This document shows positions 5,895 to 12,909 of a stretch of 17,625 bases of DNA, piece by piece (the stretch's first letter is position 1; each line of letters opens with the position of its first letter). The notes under the pieces are model-generated. The model was given only the letters and a program-made list of their open reading frames with translations, had not been told where the DNA came from and searched no databases. A program made the translations under genes and the position numbers. The stretch spans positions 1-17,625 of the forward strand of contig DAOWKF010000001.1 of the NCBI GenBank assembly GCA_030640045.1, read 5' to 3'. The DNA is from Candidatus Omnitrophota bacterium (lineage in GTDB: Bacteria > NPL-UPA2 > BS750m-G34).

Positions 5895-7370
5895 ATGAAA
5901 AGATATAAAATATTCGTAAGTGGTGTCCAGAAAGAATTAAAAACCGAACGTCGGGCAGTCAAGGAGTTTGTCCGCAAGGATGTTCTTTTGTCGGAATATT
6001 TCGATGTTTTCTTATTTGAGGATGCTTCTGCTAAGAGTAAATCAGCTGAAAAAGCGTATATAGAAGAAGTGCGGAAAAGCGATATCTATATAGGCATTCT
6101 TGGCCAAAAATACGGAGAGGTCGGAAAAGGAAAGATATCATCGACAGAAACTGAGTTTCGTGAAGCCAAGGCAAAACACAGAGAGATTTTGATTTTCATT
6201 AAAGGTAATAGTGCGGATGATAAAACGCGTGATGCAGGTGTTCAAAAACTTATTAGGGAAATACGGGATTCGAAGAGAGGATTTAGTTACAAACGGTTTA
6301 AGGATACGACAGAGCTTGCTCGATTGGTTTACGCAAGCTTAATAGATTTCTTAAAAGAAGAAGGCATTGTCGGCCGGGGTGCTTTTGATGAACGGGTTTG
6401 CAAGGAAGCCGCATTCGCGGATATTGACAAAAGTAAGGTCAAATGGTTTCTGCGTGTCGCAAGAGAAGCGCGAAAATTCCCGTTGAGCCCGGAAGCCTCA
6501 GTAAAAGATGTCTTGACCCATCTTAACCTACTTCGTGACGGAAAACTGACAAATGCTGCCGTATTGCTTTTTGGAAAAGAGCCTCACAGATTCTTTTTAC
6601 AAGCTGAAGTTAAGTGTCTTCATTTGCCGGGTACCGAGATATGTAAACCTTTCCTGTCATACAAGATCTATAGCGATAATCTATTTGAACAGGTGGACAA
6701 ATCCGTTGGGTTCGTTCTGGACATCATAAAACAGGCGGTTATTCAGCAAAAGCATACGCCACAATTTAAACGTCCTTTTGAGATTTCGGTGTTTGCGATT
6801 CAAGAGGCCATTGTTAATGCGGTTGCGCATAGAAATTACAATGTTACTTCAGGTGTACAGGTTATGGTTTTTACTGACCGCGTTGAGGTGTGGAATTCAG
6901 GAAGCCTTCCTCCTGAACTGGGAATAGCCGATCTTAGAAAACCTCATACGTCTTTTCCAGCTAATCCTCTTCTTGCAAATGCCCTTTATTTTGCCGATTA
7001 TATTCAGAAAACGGGGTCCGGCACATTGGAAATGATCAAACAATGCAAAGCCCAAGGGGCACCAGAGCCGGAGTTTGTTTTGATAAGGAATGTTGAGTTT
7101 AGAACGATTCTTGCAAGGGATATCTATACGGAAGATGTATTGGCTAAGATGGGTCTAAATGAGCGCCAGTCAAAAGCGATAAAATATATTAAAGAAAAAG
7201 GACGGATTAGTAATCAGATTTATCAAGAAATTAATAAAGTGATAAAACGCACTGCATCCCGCGATTTATCAGGTTTGGTATCTCTTGGCGTTTTCAAGAA
7301 AACCGGTATTACAGGAAAAGGGACATTTTACGTTCTAAGGGGACATAAAGGGGACAAAGGGGACATATAG
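5895..7370 (+). CDS. DUF4062 / GHKL-type ATP-binding protein with C-terminal winged helix
   Basis: The 491 residues form three parts. Residues 1 to about 115 are a DUF4062 domain, a TIR/SLOG-like fold (YKIFVSGVQKELKTERRAV, FDVFLFEDASA, SDIYIGILGQKYG). Residues about 175-400 match the region seen in AlbA_2/RecG-like regulators (FPLSPEASVKDVLTHLNLL, LTNAAVLLFG). Within this is a divergent GHKL ATPase: N-box QEAIVNAVAHRNY (303-315), VEVWNSGSLPPEL and KTGSGTLEMIKQC. The last 70 residues look like a winged helix. Proteins with DUF4062 in place of the AlbA domain are widespread; their function is not established, though DUF4062 has been linked to defence signalling. AAGGA precedes the start. The tail GHKGDKGDI comes from a short tandem repeat. 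Confidence 0.8.
   Translation: MKRYKIFVSGVQKELKTERRAVKEFVRKDVLLSEYFDVFLFEDASAKSKSAEKAYIEEVRKSDIYIGILGQKYGEVGKGKISSTETEFREAKAKHREILIFIKGNSADDKTRDAGVQKLIREIRDSKRGFSYKRFKDTTELARLVYASLIDFLKEEGIVGRGAFDERVCKEAAFADIDKSKVKWFLRVAREARKFPLSPEASVKDVLTHLNLLRDGKLTNAAVLLFGKEPHRFFLQAEVKCLHLPGTEICKPFLSYKIYSDNLFEQVDKSVGFVLDIIKQAVIQQKHTPQFKRPFEISVFAIQEAIVNAVAHRNYNVTSGVQVMVFTDRVEVWNSGSLPPELGIADLRKPHTSFPANPLLANALYFADYIQKTGSGTLEMIKQCKAQGAPEPEFVLIRNVEFRTILARDIYTEDVLAKMGLNERQSKAIKYIKEKGRISNQIYQEINKVIKRTASRDLSGLVSLGVFKKTGITGKGTFYVLRGHKGDKGDI
7337..7365 (+). repeat. three tandem copies of AAGGGGACA at the right edge of the island
   Basis: Copies lie at 7337-7345, 7348-7356 and 7357-7365, with a weaker AAAGGGACA just upstream near 7317. 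They encode the last residues of the DUF4062 protein. The following GGACAGATTGGTCAAATG region has the look of the end of a mobile-element-associated repeat, but no partner end was found at the left border. Confidence 0.55.
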
Positions 7371-7391
7371 AACGATGGACAGATTGGTCAA

Positions 7392-8540
7392 ATGTGCTAT
7401 AAGAACTGCAGAATGAATGAAAATATGAAAGCAAATTGTTTTCTAAGAACAGGAATAACTACCGGGGCGTGCTCCCAGGCAGCAGCTAAGGCGAGTGCGG
7501 TTATGCTGACCGCGGGCAAGGTCATTGACCGCATCGAGATAGAGCTGCCTAATGGGGAAACCCGCACGGTTTCGCTTATTAAACAGGAATTAAAAGGAAA
7601 ATATGTTCGGTGCAGTGTCATTAAAGATTCGGGTGAAGAAGATAAGGATGTGACCAACGGGATTGAGATTGTCTGTAAGATACAGGAGAAAGAAGGCGCT
7701 GGAATAGAGTTAAAAGGCGGTAGAGGAGTAGGCAGGGTTACCCGTCCGGGGTTAGCCGTTGAGGTAGGTGAGTATGCTATCAATCCTGTTCCTCGGCAGA
7801 TGATTATTCGCGATGTAACGGGTATTCTGCCGCGGGAAAGAGGCTTTGTAGTTGAGATATCCGTTCCTGAAGGAGAGAGGATAGCAAAACAGACTTACAA
7901 CCCGCGTCTGGGCGTAGAAGGGGGTATATCCATTATCGGGACAACCGGTATAGTTAAGCCCAAGTCCCGGGAGTCGTACAAAAAATCCCTCATAGTTGAA
8001 CTAAACGTAGCCAAAGCGGCTGGATATAAAACTATTTTTATTGCCAGCGGTTATCTGGGAGAACGGCTGCTTACCGGGCATTTTGGTATTGCTGAGCAGC
8101 AAATTATTAAAGTTGGCGACCATGTAGGATTTATGTTGGAGCAGTGTTTAAATAAAGGTATTAAGAAAACAATGGTTATCGGACACATAGGTAAATTGGC
8201 AAAGGTCGCCGCCGGGCTTTTTAATACGCACAGTAAGACCGGAGATGCTCGCATGGAGACAATTGCCGCCTATGCCGCGGCGAACGGCGCAGATCGTGAA
8301 CTGGTAAGAAAAATACTGAATCTTGAATTAGCCGAGGCAGCGATAGACCTGTTAAAGAAAAACAGCATTACGGGTGTTTTTGATGATATAGCCGGCAGGG
8401 TTACGGAAAGATGCTTACAGTACTGCCGGAATAAGCTCGAGGTAGCAGCGGTTATTCTTTCTTTAAAGGGAGAGGTAATTGGTAAATATCCGAAAGATAT
8501 TTTTAACAGTATACCAGGAAAGTATAAAACACTTTCCTAA
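7392..8540 (+). CDS. cbiD: cobalt-precorrin-5B C1-methyltransferase
   Basis: CbiD methylates C1 of cobalt-precorrin-5B with S-adenosylmethionine. It is the methylase of the pathway that does not belong to the tetrapyrrole methylase superfamily. The 382-residue length is normal. Family blocks are LRTGITTGACSQAAAKA near the N-terminus, RVTRPGLAVEVGEYAINPVPR, GGISIIGTTGIVKP, and IGHIGKLAKVAAGLFNTHSK. ATG codons occur at 7392, 7413 and 7425, none with a good ribosome site; the conserved region begins about 18 codons in, so 7413 or 7425 may be used. It is the first cobalamin gene after the island, and the poor start context suggests its original upstream region was replaced. Confidence 0.94.
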   Translation: MCYKNCRMNENMKANCFLRTGITTGACSQAAAKASAVMLTAGKVIDRIEIELPNGETRTVSLIKQELKGKYVRCSVIKDSGEEDKDVTNGIEIVCKIQEKEGAGIELKGGRGVGRVTRPGLAVEVGEYAINPVPRQMIIRDVTGILPRERGFVVEISVPEGERIAKQTYNPRLGVEGGISIIGTTGIVKPKSRESYKKSLIVELNVAKAAGYKTIFIASGYLGERLLTGHFGIAEQQIIKVGDHVGFMLEQCLNKGIKKTMVIGHIGKLAKVAAGLFNTHSKTGDARMETIAAYAAANGADRELVRKILNLELAEAAIDLLKKNSITGVFDDIAGRVTERCLQYCRNKLEVAAVILSLKGEVIGKYPKDIFNSIPGKYKTLS

Positions 8541-8583
8541 CTACTAAAAATCGCAGTGGGAACCCTCCGCGTTAGAGGATTAA

Positions 8584-8611
8584 AGTTATTGCCGAAGGCG
8601 ATTTTCTTGCC
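8584..8611 (+). repeat. REP-like hairpin repeat, copy C
   Basis: ATTGCC-GAA-GGCGAT forms a small hairpin, followed by CGATTTTCTTGCC (8599-8611), identical over 13 nt to copy B inside cbiA. An upstream AAAAATCGC near 8547 can also pair with GCGATTTT. It lies in the 151-nt gap between cbiD and cbiE, the largest gap in the downstream half of the operon. Confidence 0.6.
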
Positions 8612-8640
8612 GTATAGGAAATTATATAATTTCCTATACG
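8611..8640. repeat. perfect 30-nt palindrome between cbiD and cbiE
   Basis: Two 15-nt halves, CGTATAGGAAATTAT and its exact reverse complement, meet with no spacer. TTGC before it and GCAA three nt after it extend the pairing with a bulge. The palindrome directly abuts REP copy C. In RNA it could form a long hairpin with a minimal loop, possibly an RNA-processing or attenuation site. It lacks a T run, so it is not a standard terminator. Confidence 0.85.
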
Positions 8641-8691
8641 ATAGCAAAAAGTTAAGTTGCGAGGCGATAGCCGAGCTTTCTTGAAAAAGAT

Positions 8692-9318
8692 ATGGGAAAG
8701 ATTTATATCGTAGGAACCGGACCGGGAGATAAGGATTATCTTTTGCCTTTAGCAAAGAAAATAATAAAAAAGGCGGATGTGGTGATTGGTTCTTCGCGTT
8801 TACTGTCTTTTGCCCCTGAAGGCAAGAAGACCATTTTGCTAAAAAGCAATTATTCCCAAGTATTGAATTATATCAAGAAAAATAGAAATAGAGAAATAAT
8901 AGTTGTGTTGGTTTCCGGAAGCCCGGGAGTTTTTAGTTTTAGCCGTAAAATAACAGCGGTCTTAAAATCTTCTGAATTCAAAGTGATACCCGGGATCAGT
9001 GTTTTACAGCTTGCCTGTGCGCGCATTGCCGAGACTTGGGATGATTTGTGTATTATTAGTCTTCATGCCAAAACCTTGCGCGGCCTGGATAAAAAAATAA
9101 AAGTTAACAAGAAAACAATAATCTTTTGCGATAATAAGAACACACCGTCTTATACAGCGAAGTATTTAATTAAAAAAGGCGCGGGTAGATTAGAATCAAT
9201 AGCATTCGGTAACCTGTCTATGCCGGACGAAGAGATTATCAGAACGGATTTATTTCAACTTGCCGTTGCTAAAAGAGAATGGAAAGGGTTATGGCTTCTG
9301 TTGATAAAGAAAAGATAA
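8692..9318 (+). CDS. cbiE: cobalt-precorrin-7 C5-methyltransferase (CbiE alone, no CbiT domain)
   Basis: CbiE is a tetrapyrrole methylase that methylates C5 late in corrin synthesis. The 208 residues begin MGKIYIVGTGPGDKDYLLP, have the LVSGSPGVFSF block and IPGISVLQLACARI, and carry the CbiE-typical WDDLCIISLHAK. The length is that of a single CbiE domain. In many genomes CbiE is fused to or followed by CbiT, which methylates C15 and decarboxylates the C12 side chain; neither arrangement is present here. Its last 40 nt overlap the start of cbiL. The ribosome site is weak (GAAAAAG). Confidence 0.88.
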   Translation: MGKIYIVGTGPGDKDYLLPLAKKIIKKADVVIGSSRLLSFAPEGKKTILLKSNYSQVLNYIKKNRNREIIVVLVSGSPGVFSFSRKITAVLKSSEFKVIPGISVLQLACARIAETWDDLCIISLHAKTLRGLDKKIKVNKKTIIFCDNKNTPSYTAKYLIKKGAGRLESIAFGNLSMPDEEIIRTDLFQLAVAKREWKGLWLLLIKKR

Positions 9319-10121
9319 GAACCAAAGGGAAACCCCGCACTTTCTACAAAGGGGAAAACCCAAAGAAGCAGAAAGGGCGGGGTAAACTTTATGGTATTGG
9401 TATTGGGCCGGGTGACCCGGAGCTGTTGACGATAAAAGCCTGCAAGATACTTAAAAAAGTTGATAAGGTTTTTGCTCCCCGTTCAAGCATACTTGCCGAA
9501 TCACTTGCCCTGCGGATAATAGGCGATACCGTGCCTAAAAGCAAAATTAGAACTATTGTTTTTCCGATGACCAAAGAGAAGAAAAGATTGAAAGAGTTCT
9601 GGGAAAAGGCCGCAAAAAAGGTTTATAAAGAGCTTTCCCGAGGCAATGATATCGCTTTTATAACCATTGGGGATCCATTTATTTATAGTACTTATATGTA
9701 TCTTTTGCGTTATATAAAGAAACTAGACAAGAGTATTGATATTTGTACTATTCCCGGCGTGAGTGTAGTTAATGCTATTGCGTCTTTATGTAACGTTCCC
9801 CTCGTCGAGGCAGAAGAAAAGTTTGCCGTCCTGCCTTTACCGAATAAAATGTCGCAATTAAAGAATGTTTTAAATCAGTTTGATACAGTAGTTTTGCTTA
9901 AAATAGGTAAAGGTTTAAAACGCCTGGTAAGGTTTTTGGAGAAAGAAGGCTATGACGGCTCCGTATATTTTGCCAAACGAATCGGCAGGCCTGAAGAGGT
10001 TGTTGCCCATAATTTATCGCAGATTAATCTTAACAAGAAAACCTTGGGATATATGTCAACTATGATTATACGCAGTAAGAAAAGGAAGAAGAAGATGAAC
10101 CCGGCCCTTCCTAAAATGTGA
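9279..10121 (+). CDS. cbiL: cobalt-precorrin-2 C20-methyltransferase
   Basis: CbiL adds the C20 methyl group to cobalt-precorrin-2, the first corrin-specific methylation. The core starts at about residue 36 with GKLYGIGIGPGDPELLTIKA, then has VFAPRSSILAESLAL, ITIGDPFIYSTYMYL and CTIPGVSVVNAIASL, a CbiL/CobI pattern. The N-terminal extension is encoded largely by a 52-nt palindromic element (9332-9383). Joining the codons on either side gives TKGKLYGIGIGPGD, a normal family start. No start codon exists between the element and the core, so translation must begin at ATG 9279 or 9291 within cbiE and read through the element. The basic tail (KKRKKKMNPALPKM) also exceeds the family norm and ends in a hairpin. 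Confidence 0.9.
   Translation: MERVMASVDKEKIRTKGKPRTFYKGENPKKQKGRGKLYGIGIGPGDPELLTIKACKILKKVDKVFAPRSSILAESLALRIIGDTVPKSKIRTIVFPMTKEKKRLKEFWEKAAKKVYKELSRGNDIAFITIGDPFIYSTYMYLLRYIKKLDKSIDICTIPGVSVVNAIASLCNVPLVEAEEKFAVLPLPNKMSQLKNVLNQFDTVVLLKIGKGLKRLVRFLEKEGYDGSVYFAKRIGRPEEVVAHNLSQINLNKKTLGYMSTMIIRSKKRKKKMNPALPKM
9332..9383 (+). repeat. 52-nt palindromic coding element, copy 1 (cbiL)
   Basis: Arms ACCCCGCACTTTCT (9332-9345) and AGAAAGGGCGGGGT (9370-9383) pair over 13 of 14 positions. It is about 67% identical by hand alignment to copy 3 in hemD in the same orientation and reading frame (both encode a Y-x-G-E core), and about 67% identical to the reverse complement of copy 2 in cobA. AAA before the element (9330-9332) recurs at 9384-9386, so the net insertion is 54 nt, or 18 codons. 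Confidence 0.8.
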
Positions 10122-10128
10122 AGAAGGG
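10105..10128 (+). repeat. hairpin at the cbiL-cbiF junction
   Basis: CCCTTC (10105-10110) pairs with GAAGGG (10123-10128) around the cbiL stop codon. A wider ACCC...GGGGT (10099-10130) recalls the ends of the 52-nt elements, so this could be a shortened relic. It overlaps the cbiF GTG start and could affect its translation. Confidence 0.4.
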
Positions 10129-10995
10129 GTGGAAGAAAAGATAGAGATGGTTAAAATTATACGTGGGAAGAGAATTGGTGTGGTTAAATCTAAACTTAGT
10201 ATAAAAGATGTGAGTGAAGGCAATAAAAGGAAGCGCAGAGTAAAAATTTATTTTATCGGCGCAGGGGCGGGAGATCCTGAGTTGTTAACCATAAAAGGAC
10301 AGAAGATAATTAAGAAGGCGGATGTAATAATTTATGCGGGTTCTCTGGTAAATAAAGAGATATTAAAATGGGCTAAAAGAACAACAAAACTGTATGATTC
10401 CGCGAGTATGAATCTTAATGAGGTTTTTAATGTGTATAAAAAACTTAGCGGGAAAGCAAAGATTGTAGCAAGGGTTCATAGCGGTGACCCTTCTTTGTAT
10501 GGAGCTATACAGGAACAGATTTCCTGGTGTGAAAGGCAGGGCATTGAATACGAAATAATTCCCGGGGTGAGTTCTTTTTGCGCCGCCGGCGCGTCCTTGC
10601 GGCAGGAGTTGACTCTTCCCGGCATAAGCCAGACGGTTATTATTACCAGAATTTCCGGTAAGACCAATGTTCCGTCCAGAGAGAAGTTAAAGAATCTTGC
10701 CAAAATAGGCTCAACGCTCATAATATTCTTGAGTATATCCAGAATAAAGCAGGTGGTTAAAGAGCTTCTTTATGGTTATAAAAAGACTACGCCGGCGGCT
10801 GTGGTTTATCGCGCCTCTTGGCCGGATGAAAAAGTTATAACCGGCAGCCTCTCGGATATTGCCGCTAAGGTTAAAACTTCCGGTATTAAGAAGCAGGCGT
10901 TAATATTTGTAGGTGATGTTTTGAAAAAAAAAGGGTTTCGGAAAAGCAGGCTTTACGATAAAACCTTTTCCCATATGTACAGAAAAGCAAAATGA
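10129..10995 (+). CDS. cbiF: cobalt-precorrin-4 C11-methyltransferase
   Basis: CbiF methylates C11 of cobalt-precorrin-4. Diagnostic blocks are KIYFIGAGAGDPELLTIKG, VIIYAGSLVNKEIL, ARVHSGDPSLYGAIQEQ, IIPGVSSFCAAGASL and SQTVIITRISGKT, the pattern of the CobM/CbiF subfamily. The conserved core starts only at about residue 38. The preceding lysine-rich residues are an extension without recognised homology; whether they derive from an inserted repeat is unclear. The GTG at 10129 has almost no room for a ribosome site. ATG 10147 has GGAAG about 11 nt upstream and may be the true start. It overlaps cbiG by 4 nt. Confidence 0.92.
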   Translation: MEEKIEMVKIIRGKRIGVVKSKLSIKDVSEGNKRKRRVKIYFIGAGAGDPELLTIKGQKIIKKADVIIYAGSLVNKEILKWAKRTTKLYDSASMNLNEVFNVYKKLSGKAKIVARVHSGDPSLYGAIQEQISWCERQGIEYEIIPGVSSFCAAGASLRQELTLPGISQTVIITRISGKTNVPSREKLKNLAKIGSTLIIFLSISRIKQVVKELLYGYKKTTPAAVVYRASWPDEKVITGSLSDIAAKVKTSGIKKQALIFVGDVLKKKGFRKSRLYDKTFSHMYRKAK

Positions 10996-11732
10996 AAATA
11001 GCAGCCATAGTCATTAATAAAGAGGGAGAGAAACTGGCGAAGAAGTTAAAAGCCGGCTTTAAAGGGCTTAAGATTGTAAGGTCTGATAAAAAGGGTTCTC
11101 TACGGGAAATTGTCACAAAGGTTTTTCGCGATTATGAAGGGATAATATTTTGCGCGGCGCTGGGGATAGTAGCGCGCTTTATCGGTCCTTTCATTAAAAG
11201 TAAATATACCGATCCCGCAGTGGTATGTGTGGATACTGCCGGAAGATTTGCCGTCAGTGTGCTTTCCGGTCATGAGGGAGGCGCTAATCAGCTTGCGTAT
11301 AAAGTGGCAGCAATTATTAATGCCGAACCTGTTATAACAACTGGGACGGAAGTACATAGAAGGTTTACTATCGGTGTAGGCTGTCGGAGAGGAACGAGTA
11401 AGCAAAAGATTAAAAAAGCCGTAAATTTAGTTTTAAAAACTAACGGAATTAACCGGAATCAAGTAAGGCTGATAGCTACCATAGATTTGAAGAAAGATGA
11501 AGAAGGCCTTATTCAAGCATGCAATGATATGGAATTGCCGGTGGTCTTTATTAGCAGGAAAGAGATAAACCGATTCAAAGGTGATATTTCCATCTCGCAA
11601 GTGGCAGAACGTAATATCGGTGTGCCGGGTGTATGTGAACCTTGTGCTTTAATTGCTGGAAGGAGGGCAAAATTAGTATCGCCAAAGCAAGTAATAGACG
11701 GTGTAACCGTAGCCGTAGCAAAGGAAGGTTGA
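10992..11732 (+). CDS. cbiG: cobalt-precorrin-5A hydrolase, short form without the middle domain
   Basis: CbiG opens the delta-lactone of cobalt-precorrin-5A and releases acetaldehyde (the C20 fragment). The N-terminal domain has the GIIFCAALGIVARFIGPFIKSKYTDPAVV region and the glycine-rich SGHEGGANQLA motif. The C-terminal domain begins at IGVGCRRGTSKQKI and ends with GVCEPCALIAGR. At 246 residues it is about 80-100 shorter than classic CbiG: TTGTEVHRRF runs almost directly into IGVGCRRG, so the CbiG_mid segment is missing. It overlaps cbiF by 4 nt and cbiH by at least 4 nt. Confidence 0.92.
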   Translation: MKIAAIVINKEGEKLAKKLKAGFKGLKIVRSDKKGSLREIVTKVFRDYEGIIFCAALGIVARFIGPFIKSKYTDPAVVCVDTAGRFAVSVLSGHEGGANQLAYKVAAIINAEPVITTGTEVHRRFTIGVGCRRGTSKQKIKKAVNLVLKTNGINRNQVRLIATIDLKKDEEGLIQACNDMELPVVFISRKEINRFKGDISISQVAERNIGVPGVCEPCALIAGRRAKLVSPKQVIDGVTVAVAKEG

Positions 11733-12469
11733 GTATTGTAGGTATTGGCCCGGGAGATATAGATCTTTTGAGTCAGCGGGCACAAGAGGCAATAAGGAAA
11801 TCCCGGATAGTTATTGGGTATAAGACCTATATAAAACTTCTAAGTAGTCTAACGGATGGCAAAGAGATTGTCTCTTCGGGTATGACTGAGGAGATAGAAA
11901 GGGTTAAATTGGCGATAAAGAAGGCATCGGAAGGAAAGAGGGTTTGTCTTGTTTCAAGCGGAGACTCCGGCATTTATGGTATGGCAGGGGTAGCCTTAGA
12001 ACTTTTAAGTAAAGTAGAAAAAGGTAAAATTAAAATAGAAATCATTCCCGGAATTTCAGCGGCCTGCGCTTGCGCGAGTCTCCTGGGCGCGCCATTAATG
12101 CATGATTTTGTGACAATTTCCTTAAGTGATCTTTTGACAGATAAGAAATTGATTGAGAAAAGAGTAGAATTGGCCGCCCGGGGAGATTTTGTTATTGTTT
12201 TTTATAATCCAAAGAGCAGGAAAAGAATAGCCCCGCTTAAGGATGCATGGCAAATTTTAATGAAGTATAAATCGCCTAAAACTCCCGTAGGGATAGTGAG
12301 AAACGCGTATAGAGACAATGAGAAGGTAGAGATAACCGAGTTAAGGAATATGCTTCGTTCTGAAAAAATTGATATGTTTACAACTGTAATTGTAGGTAAT
12401 TCCAAGACCTATGTAAAAGACAAGTATATGGTTACCCCACGAGGGTATAACTTTAGAGAAGGAAGATGA
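11729..12469 (+). CDS. cbiH: cobalt-precorrin-3 C17-methyltransferase
   Basis: CbiH methylates C17 and promotes ring contraction of cobalt-precorrin-3. Blocks are SIVGIGPGDIDLLSQRA, VIGYKTYIKLL, LVSSGDSGIYGMAGVALEL, IPGISAACACASLLGAPLMHDF, IVFYNPKSRKR and the C-terminal MVTPRGY. The start is uncertain. TTG 11729 sits one nt before the cbiG stop (TTGA) with AAGGA close upstream, and gives MSIVGIGPGD. The next in-frame ATG is 11642, which would add 29 residues read out of frame through conserved cbiG sequence and is less likely. CbiG and CbiH are fused in some species. The stop overlaps the next gene at ATGA. Confidence 0.9.
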   Translation: MSIVGIGPGDIDLLSQRAQEAIRKSRIVIGYKTYIKLLSSLTDGKEIVSSGMTEEIERVKLAIKKASEGKRVCLVSSGDSGIYGMAGVALELLSKVEKGKIKIEIIPGISAACACASLLGAPLMHDFVTISLSDLLTDKKLIEKRVELAARGDFVIVFYNPKSRKRIAPLKDAWQILMKYKSPKTPVGIVRNAYRDNEKVEITELRNMLRSEKIDMFTTVIVGNSKTYVKDKYMVTPRGYNFREGR

Positions 12470-12909
12470 GATTTTATCCTGCTAACTTAAATATAGAGAA
12501 AAAACTTTGTATTGTTATTGGCGGCGGAAAGGTAGCCGAAAGAAAAGTAAAAAATATCCTTTTTTGTGGAGGTAAGGTAAAAGTAGTTAGTCCTAAAGAA
12601 TCTTCTAACTTAGCTAAAATGTTCAAGCAAAGAAAAATAGATTATATTAAATGTAGATACAGGCCGGACATATTAAAAGGCGCGTATCTTGTATATGCCG
12701 CCACTTCCAGCCGAAAGACAAATTCTAAAATAGCCAAAGATGCCCGAAGAAGAGGTGTTTTAGTAAATGTTTGTGATTCAGCAAGTGAATCGACCTTTAT
12801 CCTGCCCGCTGTATTAAGAAAAGGGGGTATAACCATTGCTGTTTCTACCGATGGGGCAGTACCCAAGGGGGCGGTAAGCGTAAGGAACAAATTAAAGGAA
12901 ATGATTTAA
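12466..12909 (+). CDS. precorrin-2 dehydrogenase (SirC/Met8/CysG N-domain type), short
   Basis: This NAD-dependent enzyme oxidises precorrin-2 to sirohydrochlorin, the substrate of CbiX. The Rossmann motif VIGGGKVAERKV (about residues 17-28) follows the typical MRFYPANLNIEKK opening. LVYAATSSRKTN and VLVNVCDSASESTFILPAVL are family blocks, and ITIAVSTDGAVPKGAVSVR is the last. At 147 residues it ends shortly after that block, so the C-terminal helical dimerisation/chelatase part of the roughly 200-residue forms is missing or reduced. It therefore probably acts only as a dehydrogenase. It overlaps cbiH by 4 nt and hemA by 1 nt (TAATG). Confidence 0.9.
   Translation: MRFYPANLNIEKKLCIVIGGGKVAERKVKNILFCGGKVKVVSPKESSNLAKMFKQRKIDYIKCRYRPDILKGAYLVYAATSSRKTNSKIAKDARRRGVLVNVCDSASESTFILPAVLRKGGITIAVSTDGAVPKGAVSVRNKLKEMI

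Noticed and set aside
10157..10204. TTATAC / GTATAA inverted repeat in the cbiF N-terminal extension
   Set aside because: Six AT-rich bases per arm are expected by chance in this DNA, and the segment does not align with the 52-nt family.
11700..11732. Programmed frameshift making a CbiG-CbiH fusion
   Set aside because: The overlap lacks a slippery heptamer; start-stop overlap with reinitiation is simpler.
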